Below are positions 16,160 through 28,245 of a stretch of 64,000 nt of DNA, in pieces (positions within the stretch are counted from its first letter, which is position 1; every line of letters starts with the position of its first letter). The DNA is from Ganoderma boninense. Lineage: Eukaryota > Basidiomycota > Agaricomycetes > Polyporales > Polyporaceae. The translations under genes and the position numbers were made by a program. The notes beneath the pieces were generated by a model. The model had not been told where the DNA came from and searched no databases. It saw nothing but the letters and a program-made list of their open reading frames with translations. The stretch spans positions 1,736,001-1,800,000 of the forward strand of contig CM035306.1 of the NCBI GenBank assembly GCA_002900995.3, written 5' to 3'.

Positions 16160-18423
16160 ATGCGGTCTGCTTTGCCTTCAAAAAAGCGCAAGCTCTGCGA
16201 AACAGATTTCACCACTCAAACTATTCAAGATCTCGAGAACCAGCTCGCTTCCGCCGTCTCAGAGGGCCGCTCCTTGAATCCTTTGGCCGACCTACTGGCC
16301 GTCGCCCTGGACTGCGACAACTCCTCTCATCGGAACAAGGCTATTTATTCCTTGTATCGCGTCTTTGTCGCCATCATCTCCCGCGACCTGCTTTCTGCTT
16401 CTGACACTACCGCTGAAGTCAAAGCAGTCCGTATCTGGCTCTCCGACAAGTTCCATGCTTTCGCACAGCTCCTCACACGCGTGCTCCAAGATGATGAACC
16501 TGATTTGAAAGTATGCGCACATCTACTCTCGTCCTGTTCGCAGACACTGACTGTGCGGACTCCGGCAGACGTCTGCACTTGACATCTTGCTGTCCCTTCA
16601 AAGGCACCTCTCATCCTCTCTTACCCGCGTCGCAGAAAGTAAACACCGTCCACAATTCCATCATGTTCATTTTCGACGGATCGTCAATGCGCTGCTCCTC
16701 TGGCCCTCTCCTTCACACTCTCCCACTTCCAAAAAGCGGAGGACAGAAGTGCCGTCTTCCGAACAACGCACACTAGATCCAGATGTCCGCGACCATTTTG
16801 TTAATAATTGGTTTACCGTCTACGACGACATACGGTGGTTTTTCCTTCGTGATGCCGCGTGCGTGCTCTCACGTCATTATGCCCCCCTGTCATACTCACG
16901 GCTCTGCTGACAGGCTTCTCACATCAAAGCACCCTCATAGTGAAGTACCGCAACTGGCAGGGAACTTGTTGTCCATCCTCGAGCGGCTTACTACGTTTCC
17001 CACCAAGGCTTCCGAGTTAAATGCGTGGTGGGTCGAGGAGTTGGGTTCCAAACCAGTCTTCTCAAGAAAGCCGTCTGGTGCATGCGACGAGGAGAACGAT
17101 CTGCTAGAAGACTCGGCGGGACCAGGGGATGAAGAAGATGACTGGCGGAAGTATTTCGATGAACCAATCGTTCAAGGCTCAGGCAGCAAGAAGATTCCTG
17201 CCACACGCGTGTACACGCTGACTCTTCATCAATCCCTACACTCACTGGCAGCTCACAGAGCAATCTTCACGAAAGCCTGGCTTGAGTTACTGCCACGTTT
17301 GTCACGCGGATCTATGGAGTCAACGAGGGTATTTTCTCTCCGGGTGCTGAACGTCCTCCATCGAGGTGTGGTCCCCCATCTGACTCGTCCCATCTTAATT
17401 ATGGATTGGGTGAGCTCGGCTGTTGACCATGGTATGTGTCGTTTTCTCACCTTATCCATGATGATGACAGTGAATTGCTTCGTGCCAGGAGGCACAATCG
17501 GTCTTCTCGCGCTCAACGCGCTCTTTATGCTCATGAAGGACTACAACCTGTCAGTCTTACATCGCTGTTCCCTCTTCACTTCCTCAATTAACTCGTTAGC
17601 AACCAGTGATTACCCGTCGTTCTACACCCGGCTGTATAGCTTCCTCGGAAGAGACATGCTGCACCTCAAGCATCGCGCTCGCTTCTTCCGACTCACGGAA
17701 CTTTTCCTCAGTTCGACGTACGTCTGGCGTGTGCCGCCAACCACAGTCTTTGGTCGTTCCGATGATTCTTCTAATTCCGTGTTCCCCGTGTTAGGCACCT
17801 ACCTGCCAACCTTGTCGCGTCATTCGTGAAACGGCTCTCGAGGCTGTCGTTGACGGCACCACCCGCTGCAGTTGTCATGCTCATTCCTTTCACATACAAC
17901 ATGTTACGTCGGCATCCTGCCCTCATGGCTATGATCCATCGCGTGGATGATGACGCCAGAGTGGAATGTGGTAAGTGATGATCTGTTCAACTGCCTTCTG
18001 GCCCTTTTCTGACACCGTTGTCCTGATTGTTTTGACGTCAGATGGATTCCTGGTCGCGGAGGCTAATCCGGCATTGACGAATGCCCTTGAAAGCTCGCTG
18101 TGGGAGTTATACAGCCACAGACAGCACTATCATTCTTCGGTGTCCACCCTCGCCAAGATTTTTGAAGAGGCGTTCACGCGGCCAAGTTATGGAATGGAAG
18201 ACTTCCTTGATCATACATACAACACGGTGTGTCTTGTCCCGTTCGCTGTTCTTGCGACTTCTCCTGGCAAGGCCAGTTTTATGCTTATTGACGTGATATT
18301 CCCCAGTTGTTTGACACGGAAGTCAAGCGCAAAATTCGAACAGCTCCAGCGATAGCATCCGTTTTGGAATTCTCCCAGGCACCTGAAGACGATGAGCCGG
18401 GTGAGCTGTGGACAATTGCTTGA
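16160..18423 (+). CDS. noc4: Nucleolar complex protein Noc4 (CBF/Mak21 family)
   Basis: The start MRSALPSKKRKLCETDF gives a short nuclear signal. Helical repeats follow (LNPLADLLAVALD, HRNKAIYSLYRVF), then an acidic patch (DEENDLLEDSAGPGDEEDDW). The CBF/Mak21 domain includes ALFMLMKDYNL, YPSFYTRLYSFLGRDML, HRARFFRLTELFLSST and LVASFVKRLSRLSL, the last two being near-invariant in Noc4. The C-terminus ends DEPGELWTIA. In yeast Noc4 pairs with Nop14 in the small-subunit processome and is required for 40S maturation. Introns are short and frequent; the final stop is TGA at 18421. The divergent neighbour cdc5 shares its promoter. Confidence 0.93.
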
Positions 18424-19838
18424 GGCTCAAACTCGCTAGGTCCCCGCTGCTGTTTCACGTTACGAGGGATGGTACGGATGTAATAACACTAGCGCGTTTA
18501 CGGTGACCGCGGACAAATGGTAGATGAGAGTCAACCTGAACGAAGTGCACTCGGGGCTTTCTTGTTGGTGCTTGGAGAATAGATAGCAGAAAGCGCGTCC
18601 TGAGGCTGAATGTCGCCAAAATAAGATTGGGATTTGAAAGCCGGAGAGAAGATGATCAACGTCAACTTTGCCTGACCCGTGCCTGGCTGATGGCCGTGGC
18701 ACAGTCGGCGCCCCAGCTTAGCGCCGCTGCTGGATCGGGGCGGAGTTGATTGCACGTCTGTCAGAGACCGGTAATTGACCGAAGTGGTGATATCAATCCG
18801 AGTCTGAGCGCTGCTACTTGTGGGTATGCAGTAGCAGCAGTACTGCAGCGGGACAGCGGGGGAACAAATGTTGTGGATGGATGGGAGCGGGGAGTCGGAG
18901 CGCGGGTGCCGCAGTGGAGGACTGGCCAGTGTCCACGCTGCCCAGTGCCCACAACTTCAGGTCGGCGGATTAACAAGAACGCGATCATGGACATGCGGGG
19001 AAGTTTCAATGCAGGTGGTGGGCGCAGCGATGGTCGAATGGGGAGACACCTGGCTCAGGAGGCGGGGCTGCGTGTGTTGCATGTATAAGGGTACTTATCC
19101 ACGTCGCAGGAGCCGGCGGGAGACAGCGAGAGCAACGACGAGCAACGATCGGGCGGCGATGCGGCCGGGGAGCAAATGAGAGACCGTGGGTGACCGGAGA
19201 AGACGCCGTGCAGCGCATGACCACGCAGCATCAGGCCATCGTCGGCTCCAACGCGGCAGTAGGCGGCAGTCCGGAGCCCAAGGCGGTGTGCCCCATGAGG
19301 CCGGAGGGTGGGAGAGTGCGATCTGAGCGGAGGCAATTGTTCCGAGATGGGCGCCGGCCGGTGTCTTGAGGCAGAGGGAGGCAGCCTGCCTGATTTGGGC
19401 GGTGCAAGACAGCAATTGGCCGAGGGCCGGGGTAGTGGAGGGGGCGGGTGGATGTGATTGGGCGAGGGAAGTGCCTGGTGCGGGAGAAGTAGCCGGGGGA
19501 TGAATGCCGGGGAATAAAGGCGAATGGGCCGGGGGATAAAGGTTGTGCCGCGCCGCCCGGCGTCTTGGAGCGGGGCGAGTGCCTCCCACGGTCCGCACCG
19601 TTCATCTTAACCTCGTTCCCTCGCGTCCTCGCCCCTCCTCTTCCTCTCCCTCTTCTCCCCCCAGCCCCTCCCCGCCCTCCCCTCCCCATCGCCGTCTCCT
19701 CCACATCCTCTGCCCCGTCTCCCTCCAGCCCTCGCGCTATTGCCGCCCTCGCCATCACCCTTCCTCCCCGCCTCCCACCGCCCTCCATCACCCCGCTCAC
19801 CTCTCTACTCGCCGTCGCCCACACACCGAGCGCCCGCA
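18424..19838. other. 1.4-kb intergenic region and leader of the Zn2Cys6 gene
   Basis: No gene is supportable here. Long GC-rich open frames on both strands (19095-19870) have biased composition and no domain. Bases 19600-19838 on the plus strand are almost pure pyrimidine with CCTC and CCGCC runs, a typical basidiomycete core promoter/leader just before the ATG at 19839. A large upstream region is common for regulatory genes. Confidence 0.6.
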
Positions 19839-22797
19839 ATGGAGCAACCCATCGTCTCCGCCAACTCAAACCCCCCGTCAGTCTCCCTTACCCCCCCCCC
19901 CTCCTCTCCCAGCCAATTGATACCCGTCCCTCTTTCCAGTGCAAAGACCCCCGTCCATAGAGGCGCACGAGCATGTACCGTTTGTAGGGCCGCCAAGGTT
20001 CGTTCCCACCCTCTTTCGTGGCGCTTATCTTTCCGACCCTCCCCTACAGATGAAGTGTGTTGGTGCAGAGGATGGCACCAAACGTTGTCAGCGCTGCCAG
20101 AGATCCGGCGTAGAGTCAGTCTTGCCTTCGCCTTCGCCTCCCCTCACTCATCCTAATCTGCATCCCTCAGCTGCGTGTTTGAGAAGCACCGTCGCGGCCG
20201 TAAACCTGGGTCAAAGTTAGTTTGCTCTCGACCGTTGTTTCACCCCATTCCACCCCGCTCATTTTCTCTCCAGACTCTCCGAAGCCTCAAAGATGCTTCG
20301 TCGTCTCGAAAAGGGTCTCAACAATGCCAAAGCGAAACAACCCTCCAATGCACCTCTTCCCCACGCCTCAACGTCTGCCTCTTCGTACGGACAGGACGAT
20401 GGCCTTGGCTCCGTCAACAACGGCTCTCGTTCAGGTGTCCAATCTGACGACGACATGGAGGAGGAAGACGAGTATCGGCATGACGATCCTCCTATTTATG
20501 CCGACCGCGAGATCCGCAAGCATATGCGTACATCGTTCCTCGACGTCGTCATGAACAAGGAGCCCGTTGCCGAACCCACTCCTCCTCCCTCAGGTAGTCC
20601 TGCTGATCGTCCTTCCCACTACCAACCCAAGGCACCATCTCACAGCCCCACTCGCTCCCAAGGCTCCCCCCAGCCCAAGCCATACAGCAATCTCTTCGCA
20701 TATGCTCCCAAGGACCCCGTCGCGGCCAGCATCATACCCGAGGCAGACGTTGCCAAATATTTCGATGCCTTTTTCCTACGCTTGAACCCATTCATCAATC
20801 TCTTCGACCCCGCCCTTCACTCTCCTGCCTACGTCCGTTCGCATTCCCCATTCCTATTCACGACCATGCTCATGGCATGTTGCAAATTCTTCTGCCCGGC
20901 CAGCTATGGCGCAGTCCGACGGCTTGCTCACGAATGGTGTGTCTACACCTTCGCCGAAGGAACCGAAAGCGTGGAGACTGTGCAGGCCCTTGCCTGTATG
21001 ACGTACTGGAAGGAGCCTGCCGATCGGAGGACTTGGACCTACATAGGGATGGCCTGTCGAATGGCGGTCAATCTCCGACTGAACCGCTACGTCGGTCACC
21101 GCCAAATGAACGAGAGCATCGAGCAGCTATTGGAGCGCAGGAACAGGGAACGGACATACCTGGTCCTCTTTGTCCATGATCGCTCCCTGAGCATGCAAAC
21201 TGGCAAGCACTGGATGCTTCCTGAAGACGAGCTCGTCCGGCACTATCGCAACTGGCATGAAGAAGGGGCGCTAGGTCAAAACGCGGACATTCGTCCTGAA
21301 GACGTTATCGTAGCTGCGTTCGTCAATCTCCGTCTCATCGGCTCCGAGGCGACAGACACCTTCTACAATCGGACGAACGCCTTCGAGAACGAACTTCACA
21401 GATATAACATGAAGCTAGATGAATGGCTCCTCTTTTGGCACGATCAGATGCGCAGATGTAAGCGCCATTTAACTGCCCGTCCCATTCCACACCTCATGTC
21501 TTTTATAGCGCCCCTTGCCCATCCTTTCCACTCTGCGTTTCTCGAATTTTTCCAGTCGCACGTCAGACTGTTCCTCAACACATTCGGTCTTAACCTTTCC
21601 GGCCTCGAGGTAGGAGCGTTCAGCCTAAATGCGACCATTTTACCGAGCAATCTCGTCCAGACAAGTCGGGCAATGCCAAATTCGCAGGCTGTGCGCGAAT
21701 GCCATCAAAGTGCACGAAGTAACTTGCGTATTGTCTCTCAAGATTTCGCCGGGATGCATGTTTTGGTGAGCTCCTTGTTGTGTAGCTTAATCTTGATTGC
21801 TTACGGGTTCCGTCCGTCGTTGATTCAGCAGTATGGCCAGGAATCTATCACCGTGATGTCTGCATACGCTGCCATAGTTCTCTTGAAGGTACGGGTTACT
21901 ATCTCCTCCTCATCTCCGCGCGACTGATCACCGGGATAGTTGCTCCGCAGTCCCACCACCCTGATTCAACTCAAGGACAACGTCGAGGATATCCATGTAC
22001 TCATCAACAAGACTGCCGACGCGTACCAAAGCGCTGGACATGTCACCGGTTCCGAGCTCGACACCGCTGCCTATCATGCTCGCTTTCTCCGTCGCCTGAC
22101 GGCTATCCACCAGGAGCAGCGGGTTCGACAGCAGGGTGAGAGAAACGGGTATCGGCCAGAGGGTGTGCCACCGTCGTTTGCGCAAGGTCAGTGTCTACAT
22201 TGTCTCTCGGCCTCCGAAAATGTTTTATTGAATTCTGGCCTAGGTCTTCCCCCGATCCGCACGTCACAGCCATCAATGGCCTTGCAAGTGGATCCGTATG
22301 CCCTGCAGCGTTCCACGGCTTCCAACGGACTGAGCGCCCCGCATCTTGCTCCCCTTTCAATTCCTGGCTCTTCGTCAAGCAGCATACAGGGATTTTCTCC
22401 CAACTGTCCTGACTACGGCTTGGAGCCGTCGGCCCGCAACGGTCTATCCCGCCACAGTCACCGCACTGCATCTGCGACGTTCGTAGGAGGCGATTCAGAC
22501 GAGTCCTACTTCAACTACATGCTAGGTGAAATACCTGCGAACGCAGATGATCTGTTCCCAACCGGGGACGGGTCTCCGCACTCTGGCATAGCGCTTATCA
22601 GTAACAGCAATGGCGGGGTGGTGGACTTCCCCTATGGTCCAGCAACGTCGTCTACTCACTTCCGCGATCCGGGACTTGCCCCCCTCCAGATGTCTTCGGC
22701 ATATGCCAGCGGAGGGAACGGACATGGTCGTTCTAGTTCATATCAGCATATCCCCTCGATGCCGTCATACGCCTCCAACGGTTTTGACCTGCGTTAA
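19839..22797 (+). CDS. Zn(II)2Cys6 transcription factor with fungal-specific domain
   Basis: Exons 19839-19997, 20050-20114 and 20171-20215 build the binuclear cluster CTVCRAAKMKC, KRCQRCQRSGVDC with the spacing C-x2-C-x6-C-x9-C-x2-C-x6-C, followed by the basic linker KHRRGRKPGSK and a short coiled coil (ASKMLRRLEKGL). The large exon from 20274 holds the fungal-specific regulatory domain, with DAFFLRLNPFINLFDPALH and WTYIGMACRMAVNLRLNR. A stop-free 63-nt segment near 21764-21826 has GT...AG ends and could be an extra intron. The tail (after 22190) is Ser/Gly-rich and disordered, a probable activation region. It should bind CGG-type DNA sites; the target pathway cannot be told from sequence. 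Confidence 0.9.
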
Positions 22798-23302
22798 CAC
22801 GAAAGGCTGTATAATTGTATATACCCTGATCGCCTTCTTGGACTCTCTGCGCCTGGTGTCTCTGGACGGAATTGTGTGCTCCTCTTTTTCCTTGCGTGAT
22901 ATCTGAGTAGACCATCACAAGAGTAATTCGCTTCCCCCCCTCGCCATCTTGTTCGTCTGCATCACCTGCTCTATTCACTTCCAGCCATCCTCCGTCCCGG
23001 ATTGAAGACCTCCACTATGCTCTCATTCCTCCCATATCACTAATAGTATCGTATCTCGTTTTTGCGGTCATTGGTACTCGTAGTCGCTTGTACCGCGTTG
23101 TTCATACTTGTACAATATTATTTTCATTTTTTAAACTCTTCAGGTCTGAAAGGCTTGATGTTGACTTGATGGTTGCTTTTTGGACGTTGCGCGAGGGTCC
23201 CTCGCTTAGAACGCCGATGGTGACAGCTGGCCAACATGAAATACGGTGTTTGTAAGTGCCACCCGTGCAACTACAATGATGACATGGAGAAACGGAGCGT
23301 AA
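22798..23302. other. Convergent 3' regions
   Basis: The 505 bp between the stop of the Zn2Cys6 gene and the stop of nup37 hold both 3' UTRs. An AT-rich stretch with TACAATATTATTTTC near 23110 could serve polyadenylation. No open frame or repeat of note. Confidence 0.5.
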
Positions 23303-25176
23303 CTACGAATCTACACCAATGAAGAATACAACGACATCCCGGCCAACGGCAGCAACAATCCTCGGGATACCTCGGCACGCGACGAAGTCAAATGAACGGA
23401 CATACAGGGGCCGCGGCGCAATTTGAAATGCAGTTGGCGGGGCATGGGTGTAGTTGACATTGTGGACATGTATGATCGCGCCTTTTGCTGGGCTGCTGGT
23501 CGATACGGCGAAGTAATCGGGGTAGGTCGGACACCACCTGCATAGGTACGAACGTATGAATTACAAGAAACAGCAAAGGCGTCCATAGGTTCGCATTTAC
23601 ATGAAACGAACCGCGGAGAACGATGCGGGATGCAGCATTGAACACGTGCATTCAGATGGAAGAGAGCTGGTTGTCTCACCACATCATAGCCATCTGTGTT
23701 GCTGTCATCTGCGACGGTTCGAGACTCGTGGCTCATAAGCTTTCTACATCCATCCACGAATGGCTCAAATTTACACCACTGATGACACGAGTGGACTGCA
23801 GTGTGATGGTGGTCCTCCGCTTCAAACGGTGGGGAGGCATCAAGACAAAATGAGGAGCGATGCGTACCTGAATTGATTTGCGCCCTCAGCAAAGCTCGTC
23901 CCGGCCACGTAGGGTTTGCCTCCGTAGAGGTTGCCCAAGTCCCAAAGAGCGAATTTAGAGCCGTATGCTGCACCCACACTGAATCGGCCCAAAAGGGGGA
24001 AGAGAAGGCAAATATGATCAGTCAATGGGAAGGCCAAGAGAAGCTAGAAGGGTAGGAAGAACAGCGAGAAGACAGACGGCGGCACAGGCGGCGCCACCAC
24101 AGTGCATCTGCCGGAATTCCGGCACTCCTCCGGATACTGTCTCCCTCTGCCCTGGACCGAAGGAAAGGCCGGTGCCCCAGGGAGGATACGCGCGGATGAA
24201 GCGGAAAAACTGAATTACTCACAATTCTGCCGAGGGGTCCCGACGCCAGGCGACAGATCCGGACCATGTAGTCGAGAGGCCGGACACGGCGTCCGCGAGG
24301 GCACGAGGCTCGACAACTTCCACAACAGAATGTTTTCGCCAAGAGTTTTGCTCGTTCTCGTCAGGGTCGGACCGCCAGTCCGTAAGGAAGATGGACCCAT
24401 GGCAGTCTGCGACGAGAAGTTCCTTGCTCGTTGACGGGTGGGAGTCGACACTGGTAAGGGGGTGGGGGAAGTTGATGACATAAGCCGTGGGCTGGGGACG
24501 TTCGGGGAGACCTGCAGTAGGAGAAGGCGGTGAAGCGATATTGAGGTTCGGATTGAGATCCCACACTATGAGCACCTTGTCATCTGCAAGCCATTCATGG
24601 CGGGATCCCAAGGACATCGAAGTAAATATTTGCGATACTGTGCCGAGTACTAACGGGATACGAAGACTGACCGGACACAGTAGCGACATAGCGCATGCTG
24701 TCCTCGCTGCGGCCGCCACAGAAGGCCATATCGTTCACCTTTCCGTGGTGGCCGCTGAGTCCACCGCCGAAGGGGAAGATGTCCTCCTGGGATGAAGCGG
24801 ATTTTGAAAGAAGGTATAGGCTAAAGTCTGCGCCTGCGACGGCGAGCCTGAGGGGAGGTGAGGTCGAATGCGCGAAAGTAGAGGAGATGAGCGCACTCTA
24901 TGGACCAGTCGTCGGCCGACGAAGGGGAGCTGACGCGAGGCGACCAGGCAATGGCGGTGACGCGGGAGCCGATGTGGAAGTTGGCTATGGTTTTGCAGGA
25001 GGATTCTGACTGGAGAGAGTGGGCTAGGGGGAGGTGTGGCTGGGAATGGGGGGACTCACGAGAAGGAGGATCTCGACAGAGTGGGCGCCGCCGACGGCAA
25101 TCAAGTCGGCGGCATCGTCTTCGTGGCAGGCGCGGACGACATGGACCTCTGTGCCGTGTGAGTGGCGGACGTCCAT
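23303..25176 (-). CDS. nup37: Nucleoporin Nup37 (WD40)
   Basis: Starts MDVRHSHGTEVHVVR (ATG at 25176), exon 1 ending EILLL near 25061. Next come RVTAIAWSP, a spliced LAVAGADFSLYLL, GHHGKVNDMAFC and VSDDKVLIVWDLNP: successive WD40 blades. The middle has HPLTSVDSHPSTSKELLVAD and GSIFLTDWRSDP, then VEVVEPRALADAVSG and GSVAWRRD. Downstream exons add GSKFALWDLGNLYGGKP and TSFAEGANQFR, then HVHNVNYTHAPP and the end VVVFFIGVDS. Order and length match the seven-blade Nup37 of the Y (Nup107-160) complex, which Saccharomyces lacks but other fungi keep. The alternative is another orphan WD40 protein. Divergent from a small membrane protein, 146 bp away. Confidence 0.8.
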
Positions 25177-25322
25177 CGGGGCGGGGGACGAGGACGGGGG
25201 CGGCGGGGGCGGGGAGGGGAGGCGGGCGAGGCACGTGCGGGGGACAACAGGGCCAAACAGGGGGGGTGACTGCGGGCCGTCACGGTGGGTGTCACGGTGC
25301 ACGGCTGGAGAGGAATGCGAGG
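25177..25322. promoter_or_regulatory. Compact bidirectional promoter nup37/small ORF with CACGTG
   Basis: Only 146 bp separate the start codons. A CACGTG hexamer lies at 25232-25237. The rest is G-rich on the plus strand. Confidence 0.4.
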
Positions 25323-25511
25323 ATGGACCGTGGACCGCGCAAGCCAACAACGCCAAAGCATCCAAATCCGCTGCTGTTCGTCGCCGTGTCCGCGCTCTCC
25401 TTCGCTGCCTTCTACGCCACTCTCAAGCACAGAGCAGTTCACCATCCAGCCTCCGCCCAGCCTCGCCAACACGACCATCCCCTCGTCCCCCCTCGCCACA
25501 AGGATCCCTGA
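25323..25511 (+). CDS. Small single-pass membrane protein (62 aa), unknown
   Basis: A single-exon frame of 62 residues: a basic Pro-rich start (MDRGPRKPTTPKHPNP), one hydrophobic helix (LLFVAVSALSFAAFYATL), then a polar tail ending DHPLVPPRHKDP. The helix and flanking charge look real rather than a chance frame, and the frame fills the space between the nup37 promoter and the kinase gene exactly. Its stop is 18 bp before the ATG of the UMP/CMP kinase, so both are probably on one transcript, or this frame acts as an upstream ORF of the kinase mRNA. No family name can be given. Confidence 0.55.
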   Translation: MDRGPRKPTTPKHPNPLLFVAVSALSFAAFYATLKHRAVHHPASAQPRQHDHPLVPPRHKDP

Positions 25512-25529
25512 ACTCATCCATCCCTTCCA

Positions 25530-26630
25530 ATGCCTGCCATCGTGGACAAGATTGCTCACGCCCTCCACCTCGGATCCCATTCCAGCAGCCCCTCCCCAAC
25601 CACCCAATCCGCTCCCACCACGTCCTCCGCATTTGACCACAGCAAAGTCACCGTCTTATTCGTCCTCGGAGGCCCAGGTGCCGGTGAGCACCGATTCCCC
25701 ACTTGTCTTCCCACCCCCAACGTTATGTGACCCCATCCCGTAACCGACGTCAAGGCAAGGGCACTCAGTGCGCGAACCTCGTCAAAGACTTCGGCTTCTG
25801 CCATCTCTCTGGTGTGTTGTCCGCCCACCCACTCCCGTCCATAAACCCCCTTCCGAGTTCTCACTCTCCCTTGACCTCCCTTGGCCAACGTCCTATCTCC
25901 AACCACAACCCGCCTTGTAATCGACTTCAGCCGGCGACCTTCTTCGCGCAGAGCAGCATCGCGAAGGCTCCGAATACGGTGAGATGATTCGCAGGTACAT
26001 CCGCGAGGGCCAAATTGTCCCCATGGAGGTCACCGTCAAACTCCTCGAGAACGCCATGCGCGCTACATTGTCGGAAAACCGCCAGACCGAGGGCTGGCAA
26101 GACGGCAAGGGTCGCTTCCTCATCGACGGCTTCCCGCGCAAGATGGACCAGGCGTTGAAATTTGACGAAGACGTGAGCGTCTCGCTCTTGCACGCTTCGG
26201 CATGCGTCTCTTGATGTGCTGATGCGCTTGGCCAGGTCTGTCTTTCCACCAAAGTTCTGTTCTTCACGACAACCGAAGAAGAAATGTTGAAGCGTCTGCT
26301 CGAGCGCGGCAAGACCAGCGGACGGGAGGACGACAACGAAGAGAGCATCCGGAAACGTTTCCGTACGTCTCCGGACACTGGAATGGTGGCTCAGTCATTG
26401 ATATGTTTTCCAGGCGTGTACAAGGAACAAACCATGCCTGTCATTGAACACTACTCCAGGGAGGGCAAGGTTGCGACCGTACGTCTGATGTCCCCTTTGG
26501 GAGTGCTGTGTCGCTGACTGCCCATTACGGGTAGATTGATGCTACAGCCACCGTCGACGAAGTTCACGAGAAAGCCAAGGCGATCATTACACGGGTCTTC
26601 GCAGGAGAGGTCGGGAACATCACAGCATGA
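25530..26630 (+). CDS. ura6: UMP/CMP kinase (Ura6)
   Basis: The phosphate loop GGPGAGKGTQ is made by joining exon 1 (ends GGPGAG at about 25682) to the next exon at about 25757. A short exon starting near 25931 supplies [17 protein letters not shown], the NMP-binding part. [17 protein letters not shown] and a lid region with [24 protein letters not shown] complete the nucleoside monophosphate kinase fold, ending [13 protein letters not shown]. The enzyme phosphorylates UMP and CMP with ATP. The N-terminal 35 residues before VTVLFVLGG are Ser/Pro-rich and not conserved. Introns are short; the last stop is TGA at 26628. Confidence 0.93.
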
Positions 26631-26855
26631 AGTACAGGAGGATATGTTAGACAAGTTTTGGGATACGTCCATGGATATAAACTGAGGGTGCGGCTGTGCC
26701 CAAATCTACTTGGTCCTTGAGCTTGAAGAGCTTGTGACCACGCCACAAGTGGCGGAGAAAACTGATACACCACGATGATCATACACAGAACAGAATTCTA
26801 CTGTACGCCCGGCTCACCACGGCTGAGGACGTCTTCGCTGTGTGGCTACCTGGCT

Positions 26856-28156
26856 TCAAACGTACAAGGAGAATCCAGTGGTATTATTTGTAGGCTTGGC
26901 TGCGGTGCAAGACACTTTGCCGCCACTGGGGATTGTGAGGATGTCTCCATCCGCACAAACAAAATGAGCTCTTGCATCGGAGGCGTCCTGACCAGAGGCG
27001 TGTTAGCAGTCTGAAGAAAGGGAATGGATCGAGTGCCCCCCACCGGTTCCCATTCCCAAGCTCCGCACCGCAAGTACTCCACGACGGCCGGGCCGTCGCC
27101 GTCTGCAACAACATTGCCGTTCTGGTCATATCGGAGTGCAATATGGGCGCCATTGCGATACGCAGCACCCAAGACTGCAGCAGCCTTGTCAGCAAAGGCT
27201 GCGCGAGTCGGCTCCGAGTCGATCTGGAAGCTGGGGTCTCTCATGGGGCGAACGATAACGACATGGAGAGCGGCTGGGCCTTGATTGGGACCGAGTGGGT
27301 CGCGACCTCGAGGGGAAATGCGAAATTGAGGCTCGAGACGATCAACATTGACTGTGGAGAGGAAATAAGCGAAGGGACCGTTGAGGTCAAGGATGGGGTC
27401 ATCGTGGATGGACTGATGGTGTGGGATCCAAGAGTCGGTTGTGGGATCGTACACTTGGACGAAAGCAGCGCCTTGAGGGGGGAAGAGCTTGACGGAGGCA
27501 CTGTACCAGCGGGTGATATTGTGTGCAGCAGCGGTCTTGAAGCGTTCCATGGTGGGATCGGAGGCGCGAAGGGCCTCAGAATCGTGCAAGATGGAAGCAT
27601 GGAGGGCAGTGGAAGTGACGACGGCGGAGATGGAGACTTGTTTTGAAACGGATGGGAGGGCGGGGGAGGTGACGGGAGGGCCGGAGAGGACAGAAACGGC
27701 AAGGTTGAGGGGGATGGAGGATGGATTTGAGGACAGGAAGGCGTGGAGAGACTTGAGCTTATGTTGGAGGGGGTCTGCGTCGGGGACGGAAGGAAAAAAA
27801 GAAGAATAAAGAGCATTTGCGGTGCCGCAGGGAAGGAGAGCGAGATGGAGGCGGGGAAGAGGGACGGTGGTGGGTTGTGAGTTCAAGAAATTGATGAGCT
27901 CGTGGAGGGTGCCGTCGCCGGAGGCAAGAATGATGGAGAGAGGGTGGGAGTGAGGAGCAGAACGAAGGAAGTCAAAGACGATTTGGCCGACATGGCCGGG
28001 ACGCTGTGTATGGACGACGTTGTCGGGGACGAGATTGTGGCGGGCGAGGAGGGGGAGGACATGGTTGTGGACGAGCGCGGAAGCGGAGCGGTCGCCGGAG
28101 ACGGGGTTGGATATGACGAGGACGGGCATCGCGAGGGAGGCGAGAGCTACCTGCAC
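26856..28156 (-). CDS. Lipid kinase with diacylglycerol-kinase catalytic domain
   Basis: Exon 1 (28156-27044) and exon 2 (26987-26856) flank a 56-nt intron with a CTAAC branch site, giving 414 residues (405 if the inner Met of MPVLVISNPVSG is used). Motifs: ISNPVSGDRSA at the N-terminus, then ASGDGTLHELINFL, the SGDGT nucleotide loop (GGDGT in most relatives), LLPCGTANAL, and a C-terminal DGDILTIPSGGKVSC. This is the sphingosine/diacylglycerol kinase superfamily fold. Reading the long frame straight through the intron gives a wrong C-terminus of about 65 residues; the spliced end restores the conserved GDI...GG block. Substrate (long-chain base, ceramide or diacylglycerol) cannot be decided. 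No transmembrane helix. Confidence 0.85.
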
Positions 28157-28245
28157 CGCCTAGGCGGGGGCGTGTGGGTGCTGTGGACTGACCGAGTAAG
28201 CGGTGCTCTTTGCCTGCTGCACACATCCGCAAGCAGCTGTACATA

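Noticed and set aside
19095..19870. Long overlapping ORFs on both strands upstream of the Zn2Cys6 gene
   Set aside because: They are products of GC- and pyrimidine-biased sequence, rich in Pro, Arg, Ser and Ala, lack domains and overlap each other on opposite strands.
21764..21826. Coding versus intron status of a 63-nt segment in the Zn2Cys6 gene
   Set aside because: GT-AG ends suggest an intron but the segment is a multiple of three and stop-free, so it cannot be decided from sequence; not reported as a finding.
27241..27816. Large antisense ORFs over the lipid kinase exon
   Set aside because: Shadow frames of a GC-rich coding exon, without domains.
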